Positions 1 through 8,021 of a DNA stretch of 17,538 nucleotides are shown piece after piece. The position numbers were made by a program, and so were the translations under genes. The notes beneath the pieces are model-generated. The model was not told the DNA's origin and did not search any database. It saw nothing but the letters and a program-made list of their open reading frames with translations. This DNA comes from Dasytiphilus stammeri_B (GTDB taxonomy: Bacteria; Pseudomonadota; Gammaproteobacteria; Enterobacterales; Enterobacteriaceae), in the NCBI GenBank assembly GCA_037083765.1, contig JBAPLS010000013.1, positions 1 through 17,538 of the forward strand, given 5' to 3'. The number at the start of each line of letters is the position of its first letter. Positions within the stretch are counted from its first letter, which is position 1.

Positions 1-114
1 GTTATAAGTCAATTAGGAGTAATCAAAGGCAGTTGGTTAACAGTAAAACGTATATTGAGATGTCATCCTTTGACAGCAGGTGGTAAGGATGTACCTAAAA
101 TAAATAACCACTAG
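1..114 (+). CDS. yidD: YidD membrane protein insertion efficiency factor, 3' end only
   Basis: The window opens inside this gene. Frame 1 gives 37 residues and then TAG at 112-114. The peptide GVIKGSWLTVKRILRCHPL matches the C-terminal half of E. coli YidD almost exactly, including the conserved RC-HP motif. YidD is a small membrane-associated protein that assists YidC-dependent insertion of inner-membrane proteins. Its place just upstream of yidC, with 13 bases between, is the classic rpmH-rnpA-yidD-yidC-mnmE order. The N-terminal half lies outside the window, so I cannot say whether the gene is intact. Confidence 0.9.
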   Translation, partial: VISQLGVIKGSWLTVKRILRCHPLTAGGKDVPKINNH

Positions 115-127
115 AGATATTTTTATG

Positions 128-1771
128 ATGGATTTACAACGAAATTTAATTTTTATGGCATTTTTGCTGATTTCTGTTAAAATTTGTCAAATTTGGTATG
201 TAGAACATCCACATACGCAACCCCAGTGGAAAAATAATAAAAACATACAAATAACACATCATCTGGATCCACCAGAAAAAATAATAACAGTACAAACAGA
301 TGTTTTAGAATTAAGCATTTCTCTTAAGGGAGGAAATGTAATTCAAGCTAAGTTATTAGGATTTCCAGAAAGTTCAGTTATCAAAAATCCCCTTAAACTT
401 CTAGATACTACCTCCACTTTTCTATATCAGGCACACAGCAAATTATTAGTGGCTGTTAAATACCCAAATAGTTTTCAAAATTTAGTTATAGATCAAAATA
501 ATGCTCTATATAAGACTACTTCTAATCACTTTGTTTTAAAACCTGGCCAGAACACAATTCAGATTCCCTTAATTTGGGAAAATAAAGGAATTCTATATAA
601 AAAAATTTTTGTTTTACATCGACAACAATATTCCATTGATATTGATTATTTAGTTACTAACAATTCTAATGCTTCGATAGAAGTATCTTTAATCGGTAAA
701 CTAAAACAATCTATTCAATTACCACAGAGCCTCAAACATCATAGCCACTGGAATATACAAACTTACCGTGGAGTAGCATATTCTACCGATAAAGCAAAAT
801 ACGTTAAATATAAATTTAATAAGATAAGTAATAATACCAATTTAGATATTAGAACTTATAAAGGTTGGATAGCTATGTTACAACAGTATTTCATAACGGC
901 ATGGATTCCACATACTAGAGGAATAAATAAATTTTATACTGTGAAAGAAAAAGATAATATAGTCAGTGTAGGTTCTAAATCTACACCCATTACCATCCAT
1001 CCTAATCAAAAAGAACTTTTATCAGCTACTCTCTGGGTGGGACCCGGACTGCAAGATCAAATGGCTTTAGTCGCTCCATATTTAGATCTTACTGTGGATT
1101 ATGGATGGTTATGGTTTATATCTCAACCTCTCTTTAAATTATTGAAATTGATCCATAAAATTATAGGAAATTGGGGATTTGCAATTATTTTAATAACTTG
1201 CATAGTGAGAGTGATTATGTATCCTGTCACTAAAGCACAGTACACATCAATGGTAAAAATGAGACTTCTACAACCTAGAATACAGGAAATACGGGATCGT
1301 ATCGGTAATGATAAATATCGTTTATCTCAAGAAATAATGGCGTTATATAAATCTGAAAAAGTCAATCCTTTAGGAGGATGTCTACCTTTAATGATGCAGA
1401 TGCCTATTTTTCTTGCCCTTTATAATATGTTGATAAATTCAGTAGAACTACGACAAGCCCCATTTATCTTATGGATTCATGATCTCTCTGCACATGATCC
1501 TTATTATATTTTACCTATAGGCATGGGTATTACAATGTATTTTCTACAAAAAATGTCTCCCAATACCATAACTGATCCTAAACAGCAAAAAATTTTAACA
1601 TATATACCAATTATATTTAGCATTTTTTTCTTTTGGTTTCCGTCCGGATTAGTCTTATATTATATAGTAAGTAATTTATTAACTATCTTACAACAGATCC
1701 GTATCTCTTATAGTATCAATCAAAAACAAGATCGGATGCCAAATAATAAAGAAATACATATAAATAATTGA
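128..1771 (+). CDS. yidC: YidC membrane protein insertase
   Basis: YidC inserts and folds inner-membrane proteins, alone or with SecYEG. The 547 residues match the 548-residue E. coli protein along their length. An N-terminal membrane segment lies at about residues 5-22, followed by a large periplasmic P1 domain that is the least conserved part. The insertase core starts near residue 335 and holds NWGFAIILITCIVRVIMYP; its Arg (codon 1208-1210, residue 361) corresponds to the essential E. coli Arg366. Further conserved blocks are KVNPLGGCLPL, SVELRQAPF, WIHDLSA and FPSGLVLYYIVSN. There are two adjacent ATGs (125 and 128). I chose 128 because family members begin MD-QRN, and here that reads MDLQRN. 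No strong ribosome binding site is visible. The C-terminal tail is shorter in basic residues than in E. coli. Identification is secure. Confidence 0.97.
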   Translation: MDLQRNLIFMAFLLISVKICQIWYVEHPHTQPQWKNNKNIQITHHLDPPEKIITVQTDVLELSISLKGGNVIQAKLLGFPESSVIKNPLKLLDTTSTFLYQAHSKLLVAVKYPNSFQNLVIDQNNALYKTTSNHFVLKPGQNTIQIPLIWENKGILYKKIFVLHRQQYSIDIDYLVTNNSNASIEVSLIGKLKQSIQLPQSLKHHSHWNIQTYRGVAYSTDKAKYVKYKFNKISNNTNLDIRTYKGWIAMLQQYFITAWIPHTRGINKFYTVKEKDNIVSVGSKSTPITIHPNQKELLSATLWVGPGLQDQMALVAPYLDLTVDYGWLWFISQPLFKLLKLIHKIIGNWGFAIILITCIVRVIMYPVTKAQYTSMVKMRLLQPRIQEIRDRIGNDKYRLSQEIMALYKSEKVNPLGGCLPLMMQMPIFLALYNMLINSVELRQAPFILWIHDLSAHDPYYILPIGMGITMYFLQKMSPNTITDPKQQKILTYIPIIFSIFFFWFPSGLVLYYIVSNLLTILQQIRISYSINQKQDRMPNNKEIHINN

Positions 1772-1795
1772 TTATTATAAGGTCCACAGTAGGTA

Positions 1796-3157
1796 ATGAA
1801 ATTTAATGAAACTATAGTATCTGAAGCTACTCCTCCAGGACGTGGAGGTATTAGTATAGTTCGAGTTTCGGGAATACACACCACTTTAGTAGCACATAAA
1901 GTTTTAGGATTATTACCTTCAGCATCTAGACAGGCTCATTATAGAGAGTTTTATGATGAAGAAGGTAATATTATAGATAAAGGGATGGTATTATGGTTTT
2001 CTGCGCCCAATTCTTTTACAGGTGAAGATGTCTTAGAATTTCATTGTCATGGTAGTCCTATAATAGTAGATATATTATTAAAAAGAATAACTACCATTTC
2101 ACAGGTACGACTGGCAAAGCCCGGCGAGTTTACCGAGCGTGCTTTTTTTAATAAAAAACTTGATTTAACACAAGCTGAAGCTATAGAAGATCTTATTAAT
2201 GCCACTAATCAAGAAACAGCCCGAGCTGCTTTGAATTCTTTGCAAGGAAAATTTTCAAATTTAATCTATAGCTTAGTAGCAGTAGTAACTGATTTACGTG
2301 TAAAATTAGAATCTAACATAGATTTTCCTAATGAAAATGTTTATAATGTCAATATTTCAGATATTGAAAATCAGTTAAATAATATTCTCATTCACCTAAA
2401 TGAAGTACATAATAATTCTTTTCAGGGAAGTATAATACGAGATAGTAAGCGAGTATTAATATTAGGTAATCCTAATGTAGGAAAATCGAGTCTGTTTAAC
2501 GTTCTTACTGGCCACGATACAGCTATTGTCACCGATGTAGCAGGTACTACTAGAGATGTTTTACAGGAAATTATCAATCTGGATGGAATATCCATAAAAA
2601 TTATTGATACTGCAGGTATACATCAAACGAATAATATTATCGAACAAATAGGTATTGCCCGAGCTTGGGAACAAACAAAAATAGCCGATCATATTATTTT
2701 TATGGTAGATAGCCGGGATAATGATCAGAGTAGACAAACAATAAAAAATTTTCTTGATCAGTATTCAAAACAGGTACCGGTTACTATAGTAAAAAATAAA
2801 ATTGATTTAATAGGCATGCCATCTCAAATTACAGAATTGCTAGGTCAAACAGTGATCAGTCTTTCGGTGCTTACAGGAGAGGGAATAAAGTTGTTATGTA
2901 ATCATCTAAAACAGAATCTAATAGTTAATAGCGTAAGTGAAGGAAATTTCCTCGCTCGCCACCGACATTTACAATCTTTAAAAAAAGCTATTCATTATAT
3001 AGAAAACGGTAAAAAAATTTTTTTTACCACTCATTGTGAAGAATTGTTGGCAGAGGAATTACGATGGTGTCATCAATCATTAAATGAGATTACAGGAGAA
3101 TATACTACTGAAGATCTTTTAACTCAAATATTTTCTAGTTTCTGTATTGGAAAATAG
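1796..3157 (+). CDS. mnmE: MnmE tRNA modification GTPase
   Basis: MnmE works with MnmG to install the 5-carboxymethylaminomethyl (or aminomethyl) group on wobble uridine 34 of several tRNAs, using GTP, methylene-tetrahydrofolate and FAD. The 453 residues compare with 454 in E. coli. The N-terminal folate-binding domain begins with ETIVSEATPPGRGG. The helical domain carries KPGEFTERAF and DLTQAEA. The embedded G domain shows G1 GNPNVGKSS (residues 224-232), G2 VAGTTRD, G3 DTAG and G4 NKID. The C-terminal FCIGK holds the conserved cysteine (residue 451). The gene starts 24 bases after yidC and AGG lies four bases before the ATG. An A7T8 stretch at 3011-3025 inside the gene is intact in frame. 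mnmG is not in the window. Confidence 0.97.
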   Translation: MKFNETIVSEATPPGRGGISIVRVSGIHTTLVAHKVLGLLPSASRQAHYREFYDEEGNIIDKGMVLWFSAPNSFTGEDVLEFHCHGSPIIVDILLKRITTISQVRLAKPGEFTERAFFNKKLDLTQAEAIEDLINATNQETARAALNSLQGKFSNLIYSLVAVVTDLRVKLESNIDFPNENVYNVNISDIENQLNNILIHLNEVHNNSFQGSIIRDSKRVLILGNPNVGKSSLFNVLTGHDTAIVTDVAGTTRDVLQEIINLDGISIKIIDTAGIHQTNNIIEQIGIARAWEQTKIADHIIFMVDSRDNDQSRQTIKNFLDQYSKQVPVTIVKNKIDLIGMPSQITELLGQTVISLSVLTGEGIKLLCNHLKQNLIVNSVSEGNFLARHRHLQSLKKAIHYIENGKKIFFTTHCEELLAEELRWCHQSLNEITGEYTTEDLLTQIFSSFCIGK

Positions 3158-3241
3158 CAAAAATATATAGATTTGAGCTAGCTTTTATGATTATTGCTAA
3201 GTAAAATTTATCTAGATTAAAATCATCTCAACAAAATTATT

Positions 3242-3496
3242 ATGCATAAAGAGAATAATTATCAGTCTCTGACTTTTGAGGCTGCTATTCAGCAGCTAGA
3301 AGAAATAGTGGTATATTTAGAAAATGGAGAATTACCACTAGAAGAAGCCATTTCAGCTTTTGAGAAGGGGGTACAATTAGCCAGAATCAGCCAACAGACA
3401 TTACAAGAAGCGGAACAAAGAGTTCAAGTATTACTTAATAAAGATAATGATCCTATCTTATCACATTTTACTCCTGATAATAAATTAGAAAAATGA
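3242..3496 (+). CDS. xseB: Exodeoxyribonuclease VII small subunit
   Basis: This 84-residue protein matches XseB (80 residues in E. coli): LTFEAAIQQLEEIVVYLENGELPLEEAI, then a helical segment FEKGVQLARISQQTLQEAEQRV. Several XseB chains bind one XseA to form exonuclease VII, which degrades single-stranded DNA into oligonucleotides. The stop TGA overlaps the ispA start in an ATGA arrangement, the same xseB-ispA pairing as in E. coli, which suggests translational coupling. The large subunit gene xseA is normally elsewhere, so whether the enzyme is functional cannot be judged here. No obvious ribosome binding site precedes the ATG. The 84-base gap to mnmE shows only weak promoter-like sequence. 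Confidence 0.93.
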   Translation: MHKENNYQSLTFEAAIQQLEEIVVYLENGELPLEEAISAFEKGVQLARISQQTLQEAEQRVQVLLNKDNDPILSHFTPDNKLEK

Positions 3497-4380
3497 ATGG
3501 TTCATTATTAAAATCATATAATCAACGTAGTAATATAGCATTACGTCGTTTTATGAAAGACATTCCTTTTCAAACAACCCAATTAGTTGAGGCCATGAAA
3601 TATGGCGTGTTAACAGGTGGAAAGAGACTGCGCCCTACTTTAGTTTATGCTACTGGTGAAATGTTAGAGGTCCATAACGATTGTTTAGATGTACCCGCTG
3701 TGGCTATTGAATGTATTCATGCTTATTCATTAATTCATGATGACTTACCAGTTATGGATAATGATATTTTACGGCGTGGACAACCAACATGCCATGTAAA
3801 ATTTGGAGAAGCAAATGCCATTTTAGCTGGGGATGCACTGCAAACTTTAGCATTTACAATTTTATCTAATAGTCCCATGCCTGGAGTTAGTATAGCCACT
3901 CGACTAGAAATGATTAGAGAATTATCAAATGCGAGTGGAGTTTCTGGTATGTGTATGGGACAAGCATTTGACTTAGAATCCACCGGTCAAGATATAACTA
4001 AAGAGTCGGTAGCTCGTATACATCTACATAAAACCGGTTCTCTTATTAGAGCCGCTATACGTTTAGGAGCATTAACTTCAGATAAATATTTCGAGGTGTT
4101 TCCTGCCTTAGAGAGATATGCTAAGGCTATTGGGTTAGCATTTCAAGTTCAAGATGATATACTGAATGTAGTAGGTAACATAAATATTATGGGTAAGGTA
4201 CCAGGATCCGATCAATATTTAAAAAAAAGTACCTATCCTTCTAATTTAGGACTAAAAAATGCCAAACAAGAATTACAGTCCTTATATAACGAAGCTTTAG
4301 ATGCTCTAAGTAACCTGAAATCTTTAAATACCACAACATTACAAGCCGTAGCTAAATATATTATTATTCGTGATAAATAA
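3493..4380 (+). CDS. ispA: Farnesyl diphosphate synthase
   Basis: IspA condenses dimethylallyl diphosphate with two isopentenyl diphosphates to give farnesyl diphosphate, the precursor of undecaprenyl and ubiquinone side chains. The 295 residues align with the 299 of E. coli. Visible motifs are GGKRLRP (substrate diphosphate binding), the first Asp-rich motif DDLPVMD (residues 83-89), LRRGQPTCH, GEANAILAGDALQTLAF, the HKTG motif and FQVQDDILNV. The second Asp-rich motif reads DDILN (residues 221-225) where E. coli has DDILD, so its last Asp is Asn (codon AAT). An 8-A tract lies in frame at 4221-4228. The gene overlaps xseB by four bases and ends only seven bases from the convergent epmB. The dxs gene that follows in E. 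coli is absent. Confidence 0.95.
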   Translation: MNGSLLKSYNQRSNIALRRFMKDIPFQTTQLVEAMKYGVLTGGKRLRPTLVYATGEMLEVHNDCLDVPAVAIECIHAYSLIHDDLPVMDNDILRRGQPTCHVKFGEANAILAGDALQTLAFTILSNSPMPGVSIATRLEMIRELSNASGVSGMCMGQAFDLESTGQDITKESVARIHLHKTGSLIRAAIRLGALTSDKYFEVFPALERYAKAIGLAFQVQDDILNVVGNINIMGKVPGSDQYLKKSTYPSNLGLKNAKQELQSLYNEALDALSNLKSLNTTTLQAVAKYIIIRDK

Positions 4381-4387
4381 AGTCGGT

Positions 4388-5407
4388 TTATCTAAAATTT
4401 AGATCAACAGGAATTTTACTTTTTTTTCCATTAACTTCTCGTATAAGAGTTGGTATTAAATAACCAGATAACCGGGAAAATAAATTACGCATAATTGCTT
4501 GTGCCTTTTCTTCTGAAACAAAAAAATGAGCAGATCCTTCTACTTGATCTAGCATATGTAAATAATAAGGTAAAATTCCTATATCAAAAAGAGCATTACT
4601 TAGAGCAGCTAATTTCTCGCTACTATCATTAACTCCACGTAGCAAAACACTTTGATTAAGAAGAGTAACTCCTGCTTTTTTTAAAGACTCCATCTGGGAT
4701 GGGAAAGTATGATCAATTTCTTGCTGATGATTAATATGAGTCACTAAGATTATTTGAAATTTCGCATTCTCTAGAATGTGACATAAAGTTTGAGTAATCC
4801 GAGATGGAATTACTACAGGCAGACGAGTATGAATTCTTAATCGTTTTAAATGCCTTATATTTTCTAATTTAGAAATTATTCTCTTTAATTCATAATCTTT
4901 TGCCATCAGTGGATCCCCACCAGAAAAAATAATTTCTTCGATTTCGGAGTGCCGATGTAAATATTCTAATATAGAATGCAAATTCTTTTGGTTTAAAGAA
5001 TTTGCTTGATAAGGAAAAGAGCGCCGAAAACAATATCGACAATGTACAGCACAACCACCTTTAACTAATAATAAAGCTCGATTATGATATTTATGTATTA
5101 AACCCGGACAAACTATATAATCTCTTTCTTGCAAAGGATCACTAGAATAGGAAGGAACTTTAATAAATTCTTGCGATTTTATTAAGACTTGCAATAATAA
5201 GGGATCGTACGGATCACTGTGCCGCATACGGCCTATAAATGTTCGTGGTACTCTAAGAGGAAAGAATTTACGTGATTGATCCCTCAGAATATTCTCATGA
5301 TCGATATTTAACATTTGTAATAATTGGGCAGTGTCAGTAACAACATCTGATAGCTGTTGTAACCAAAGTTCTCGAGAATATGTACTTCCAGGTCTACAAT
5401 ATTTCAT
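4388..5407 (-). CDS. epmB: EF-P lysine 2,3-aminomutase EpmB (YjeK)
   Basis: EpmB is a radical-SAM, PLP-dependent enzyme that converts (S)-alpha-lysine to (R)-beta-lysine, the substrate EpmA attaches to EF-P. The 339 residues compare with 342 in E. coli. The iron-sulfur cluster motif is C-x3-C-x2-C at Cys119, Cys123 and Cys126 (GGCAVHCRYCFRR). IIFSGGDPLMAKD and RLRIHTRLPVVIPSRIT follow in the barrel. The PLP lysine is expected at Lys331 in SKIPVDL, equivalent to Lys332 of E. coli, so the active-site features are all present. The gene is divergent from efp across 39 bases, as in E. coli, so any promoters must overlap. Its 3' end meets ispA tail to tail after seven bases. Confidence 0.96.
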   Translation of the reverse strand: MKYCRPGSTYSRELWLQQLSDVVTDTAQLLQMLNIDHENILRDQSRKFFPLRVPRTFIGRMRHSDPYDPLLLQVLIKSQEFIKVPSYSSDPLQERDYIVCPGLIHKYHNRALLLVKGGCAVHCRYCFRRSFPYQANSLNQKNLHSILEYLHRHSEIEEIIFSGGDPLMAKDYELKRIISKLENIRHLKRLRIHTRLPVVIPSRITQTLCHILENAKFQIILVTHINHQQEIDHTFPSQMESLKKAGVTLLNQSVLLRGVNDSSEKLAALSNALFDIGILPYYLHMLDQVEGSAHFFVSEEKAQAIMRNLFSRLSGYLIPTLIREVNGKKSKIPVDLNFR

Positions 5408-5446
5408 CCAACAAAACTCTTACAAAATTAATTATAGGTATTTATA

Positions 5447-6010
5447 ATGATTTATCATCCTAATGATTTTTATTCCGGTCTCAAAATTATCTGGGACGGA
5501 GAACCTTATTCTATTGAATATAGTGAGTTTGTCAAACCTGGAAAAGGACAATCCTTTGTCCGTGTAAAAATGCGTCGGTTATTAACAGGACAGCTCATTG
5601 AGAAAACTTTTAAAACTACGGATACAGCAGAGAAAGCAGATATTTTAGATTTAGATATGATCTATTTATATAGTGACGGAACATTTTGGTATTTTATGAA
5701 TAAAAATACTTTTGAACAAATAGCTGCAGATATAAAAGCAGTAGGAGATAACATTAGATGGCTGTCTAATGATATCGATTATACAGTAACTTTGTGGAAC
5801 GGAAAACCAATAGGAGTAACTCCTCCTAATTTCGTGGAGTTAACAATCATATCTACTAATCCTCCCTTAAAAGGAGATTCTATAGGATCCGGAAATAAAT
5901 TAGCAACGTTGAGTACGGGCGCAGTAATAAAAGTTCCCTATTTTTTTCAAGAAGGAGAGAAAGTTAAAGTCAATACTCGAAGTGGGGAATATGTGGCCCG
6001 TGTTAAGTAA
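5447..6010 (+). CDS. efp: Elongation factor P
   Basis: EF-P binds between the P and E sites of stalled ribosomes and speeds peptide bond formation at consecutive prolines. The 187 residues align with the 188 of E. coli. There are three beta-barrel domains: the N-terminal KOW-like domain, a middle OB domain (IEKTFKTTDTAEKAD, YLYSDGTFWYFMN) and a C-terminal OB domain ending STGAVIKVPYF and TRSGEYVARVK. The modified lysine is Lys33 in VKPGKGQ, equivalent to Lys34 of E. coli, so the beta-lysylation site is kept. epmA follows in the same direction after a short gap and epmB is divergent, so substrate and both modifying enzymes sit together. Confidence 0.97.
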   Translation: MIYHPNDFYSGLKIIWDGEPYSIEYSEFVKPGKGQSFVRVKMRRLLTGQLIEKTFKTTDTAEKADILDLDMIYLYSDGTFWYFMNKNTFEQIAADIKAVGDNIRWLSNDIDYTVTLWNGKPIGVTPPNFVELTIISTNPPLKGDSIGSGNKLATLSTGAVIKVPYFFQEGEKVKVNTRSGEYVARVK

Positions 6011-6039
6011 ATTATAAAGAATTCGATGGATAAAAATAT

Positions 6040-6044
6040 AGGAG
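6040..6044 (+). promoter_or_regulatory. Ribosome binding site that sets the epmA start
   Basis: AGGAG lies five bases before the ATG at 6050. An upstream in-frame ATG at 6026 has only a weak AAAGA before it and would add eight residues with no counterpart in E. coli EpmA. The site supports starting at 6050. Confidence 0.7.
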
Positions 6045-6049
6045 AAGTT

Positions 6050-7036
6050 ATGAAACATGTAGTTGACAATACTTGGCAACCCAATGCATCAATAAATAAT
6101 TTATTCACCAGAGCATCGATTATAGCGACTATAAGAAGATTTTTTTCTGATCGAAATATATTAGAAGTAGATACTCCGTCGCTTAGTCAAGCTACAGTAC
6201 CTGATGTGCATATTGATTCTTTTCAAACTACATTTTTCAAACCAGGTGTGAGGACATCAAAAAAAGAGTTATATCTGATAACAAGTCCTGAATATCACAT
6301 GAAACGATTATTAGTAGCAGGAATAGGACCTATATATCAAATATGTCATTGTTTTCGTAATAGAGAACTAGGTCCTCTTCATAATCCCGAATTTACTATG
6401 CTCGAATGGTATCGTCCACAATATAATATATATCAATTAATGAATGAAGTAAATGAGCTGATAGATAAAATCATTCATTGCGGAATAGCTGAAAAAATAT
6501 CCTATCAAGATGTATTTATTAGACATCTAAATATTGATCCTCTGGCGACCCCTATAAAAGAATTAAAACAAATAGTCAAATTACTCCCTGGAGATTCGTC
6601 TAATTTTATAAACGAAAGTTATGATACATTATTACAATTATTATTGTCTCATCTGGTAACTTCATTAGTAGAATTTGAAAAACCTATCTTCATATATAAT
6701 TTTCCGATTTCTCAAGCATCACTCGCTACTATTAATTTGGATGATGAGCGCGTAGCAGAACGGTTTGAACTATATTACCAAGGAGTGGAATTAGCTAATG
6801 GTTTCCAGGAATTAACAGATAGTATAGAACACCGTCGCCGATTTGAATGTGACAATAATATTCGTACTATAATAGGAAAAAATAAACAACCAATTGATAA
6901 TAAGTTTCTAACTGCTATCAAACAAGGATTGCCACGTTGTTCCGGAGTCTCATTAGGAGTAGATCGTTTAATTATGATTGCACTTAAAATTAAAGAATTA
7001 AGACAAGTAATAACTTTTAGTATAGATAGGTGTTAA
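6050..7036 (+). CDS. epmA: EF-P beta-lysine ligase EpmA (PoxA/GenX)
   Basis: EpmA is a paralogue of the lysyl-tRNA synthetase catalytic domain that lacks the anticodon-binding domain. It activates (R)-beta-lysine with ATP and attaches it to the EF-P lysine. From the chosen start the protein has 328 residues, against 325 in E. coli. The N-terminus reads WQPNASINNLFTRA, matching the WQPSASIPNLL of E. coli. Class II synthetase motifs are visible: VDTPSLSQATVPD, LITSPEYHMKRLLVAG, motif 2 FRNRELGPLHNPEFTMLEWY, ELANGFQELTD and motif 3 GVSLGVDRLIMIAL. In E. coli psd and rsgA lie between this gene and orn; here they are absent and a strong hairpin terminator follows. The start could instead be 6026. 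Confidence 0.95.
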   Translation: MKHVVDNTWQPNASINNLFTRASIIATIRRFFSDRNILEVDTPSLSQATVPDVHIDSFQTTFFKPGVRTSKKELYLITSPEYHMKRLLVAGIGPIYQICHCFRNRELGPLHNPEFTMLEWYRPQYNIYQLMNEVNELIDKIIHCGIAEKISYQDVFIRHLNIDPLATPIKELKQIVKLLPGDSSNFINESYDTLLQLLLSHLVTSLVEFEKPIFIYNFPISQASLATINLDDERVAERFELYYQGVELANGFQELTDSIEHRRRFECDNNIRTIIGKNKQPIDNKFLTAIKQGLPRCSGVSLGVDRLIMIALKIKELRQVITFSIDRC

Positions 7037-7100
7037 TTTGCTCAGTATTTATATAGTCAAATAATCTTAAAAAAAGAGTGAAAAATTCTTTAAAGAAAGC

Positions 7101-7125
7101 TTCTTCTTATAAGAAGAATTTTTTT
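7101..7125 (+). terminator. Rho-independent terminator after epmA
   Basis: TTCTTCTTATAAGAAGAA at 7101-7118 is a perfect 18-base palindrome and is followed directly by seven T, then ATTTTT. It lies 65 bases after the epmA stop and points with the efp-epmA transcript. A second, smaller palindrome TTCTTTAAAGAA sits just before it at 7086-7097. The stem is AT-rich, so its strength is uncertain. Confidence 0.6.
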
Positions 7126-7242
7126 ATTTTTGCTCAAAAAATTAATCTTTATATGTAATATTTATTTAGAATTCTAAATATAGTTTTGTAAGATTAATAA
7201 CCGACTCATCAATTTATGATCTAAGAATTAAAAGAGAGTTTA

Positions 7243-7788
7243 ATGAGTATTAAGCATAATAATCTTATTTGGATTGATTTAGAAATGACCGGACTCAATC
7301 CGATTAATAATCGAATTATTGAAATAGCTACCTTAGTAACTGATGTTAGTCTAAATATTTTGGCTGAAGGTCCAGTAATAGCTGTCTATCAACCACAGCG
7401 AATACTTTCAGAAATGGATAATTGGAATATGCGTACCCATACTGCCAGTGGATTGATTGAACGGGTTATGGTTAGTAAATATAATGAACGTGATGCAGAA
7501 ATAGCTACCTTAAAATTTTTAAAAGAATGGGTTCCAGAAAATTATTCTCCTATTTGTGGGAACAGCATAGGACAAGATCGTCGGTTTTTACTACATTATA
7601 TGCCCGAACTGGAAACTTATTTTAATTATCGGTACTTAGATGTAAGTACATTAAAAGAATTAGTAAAACGATGGAAACCTCACATTCTCCCTGGATTTAA
7701 AAAAAGAGCCAAACATCAAGCACTTGAAGATATTCGTGAGTCAGTAGCGGAACTTTCCTACTATCGAGAACATTTTATTCAATTATAA
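7243..7788 (+). CDS. orn: Oligoribonuclease
   Basis: Orn is a DEDDh 3'-to-5' exoribonuclease that degrades 2- to 5-nt RNA fragments, including the c-di-GMP product pGpG, and is essential in E. coli. The 181 residues equal the E. coli length with no indels. The catalytic residues are present: Asp12 and Glu14 in IDLEMTG, Asp112 in GNSIGQDRRF, His158 and Asp163 in KHQALEDIRES. The ATG at 7243 is preceded by AGAGAG. Upstream lie 206 bases where E. coli carries psd and rsgA. Downstream comes the glycine tRNA, the same orn-glyV neighbourhood as in E. coli. Confidence 0.97.
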   Translation: MSIKHNNLIWIDLEMTGLNPINNRIIEIATLVTDVSLNILAEGPVIAVYQPQRILSEMDNWNMRTHTASGLIERVMVSKYNERDAEIATLKFLKEWVPENYSPICGNSIGQDRRFLLHYMPELETYFNYRYLDVSTLKELVKRWKPHILPGFKKRAKHQALEDIRESVAELSYYREHFIQL

Positions 7789-7804
7789 AAATAATATAAT
7801 AAGA

Positions 7805-7832
7805 TTGCGAAAAATATTTTTTAGTCTAAACT
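7805..7832 (+). promoter_or_regulatory. Possible sigma-70 promoter for tRNA-Gly
   Basis: TTGCGA (7805-7810) and TAAACT (7827-7832) are separated by 16 bases and end 14 bases before the mature tRNA start. Each box matches consensus at four of six positions. In DNA this AT-rich such matches arise easily, so the call rests mainly on position. Confidence 0.3.
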
Positions 7833-7846
7833 GTTTTTTATACGGT

Positions 7847-7922
<76 letters not shown>

Positions 7923-8021
7923 TCAATATTTTTAGCTCTTTTATTTTTAAAGCGTATAGTAAGTAACATTTAAATGTTAATTGATTTAAATTTTAAAAGT
8001 AAAATTTTGGTATTTTTAGTA

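Noticed and set aside
3735..3983. 82-codon open frame on the minus strand
   Set aside because: It lies wholly inside ispA, whose motifs are unmistakable, and the translation resembles nothing.
6026..6049. epmA start at the upstream ATG (6026)
   Set aside because: Weak ribosome binding site and extra residues absent from E. coli; the ATG at 6050 has AGGAG at proper spacing.
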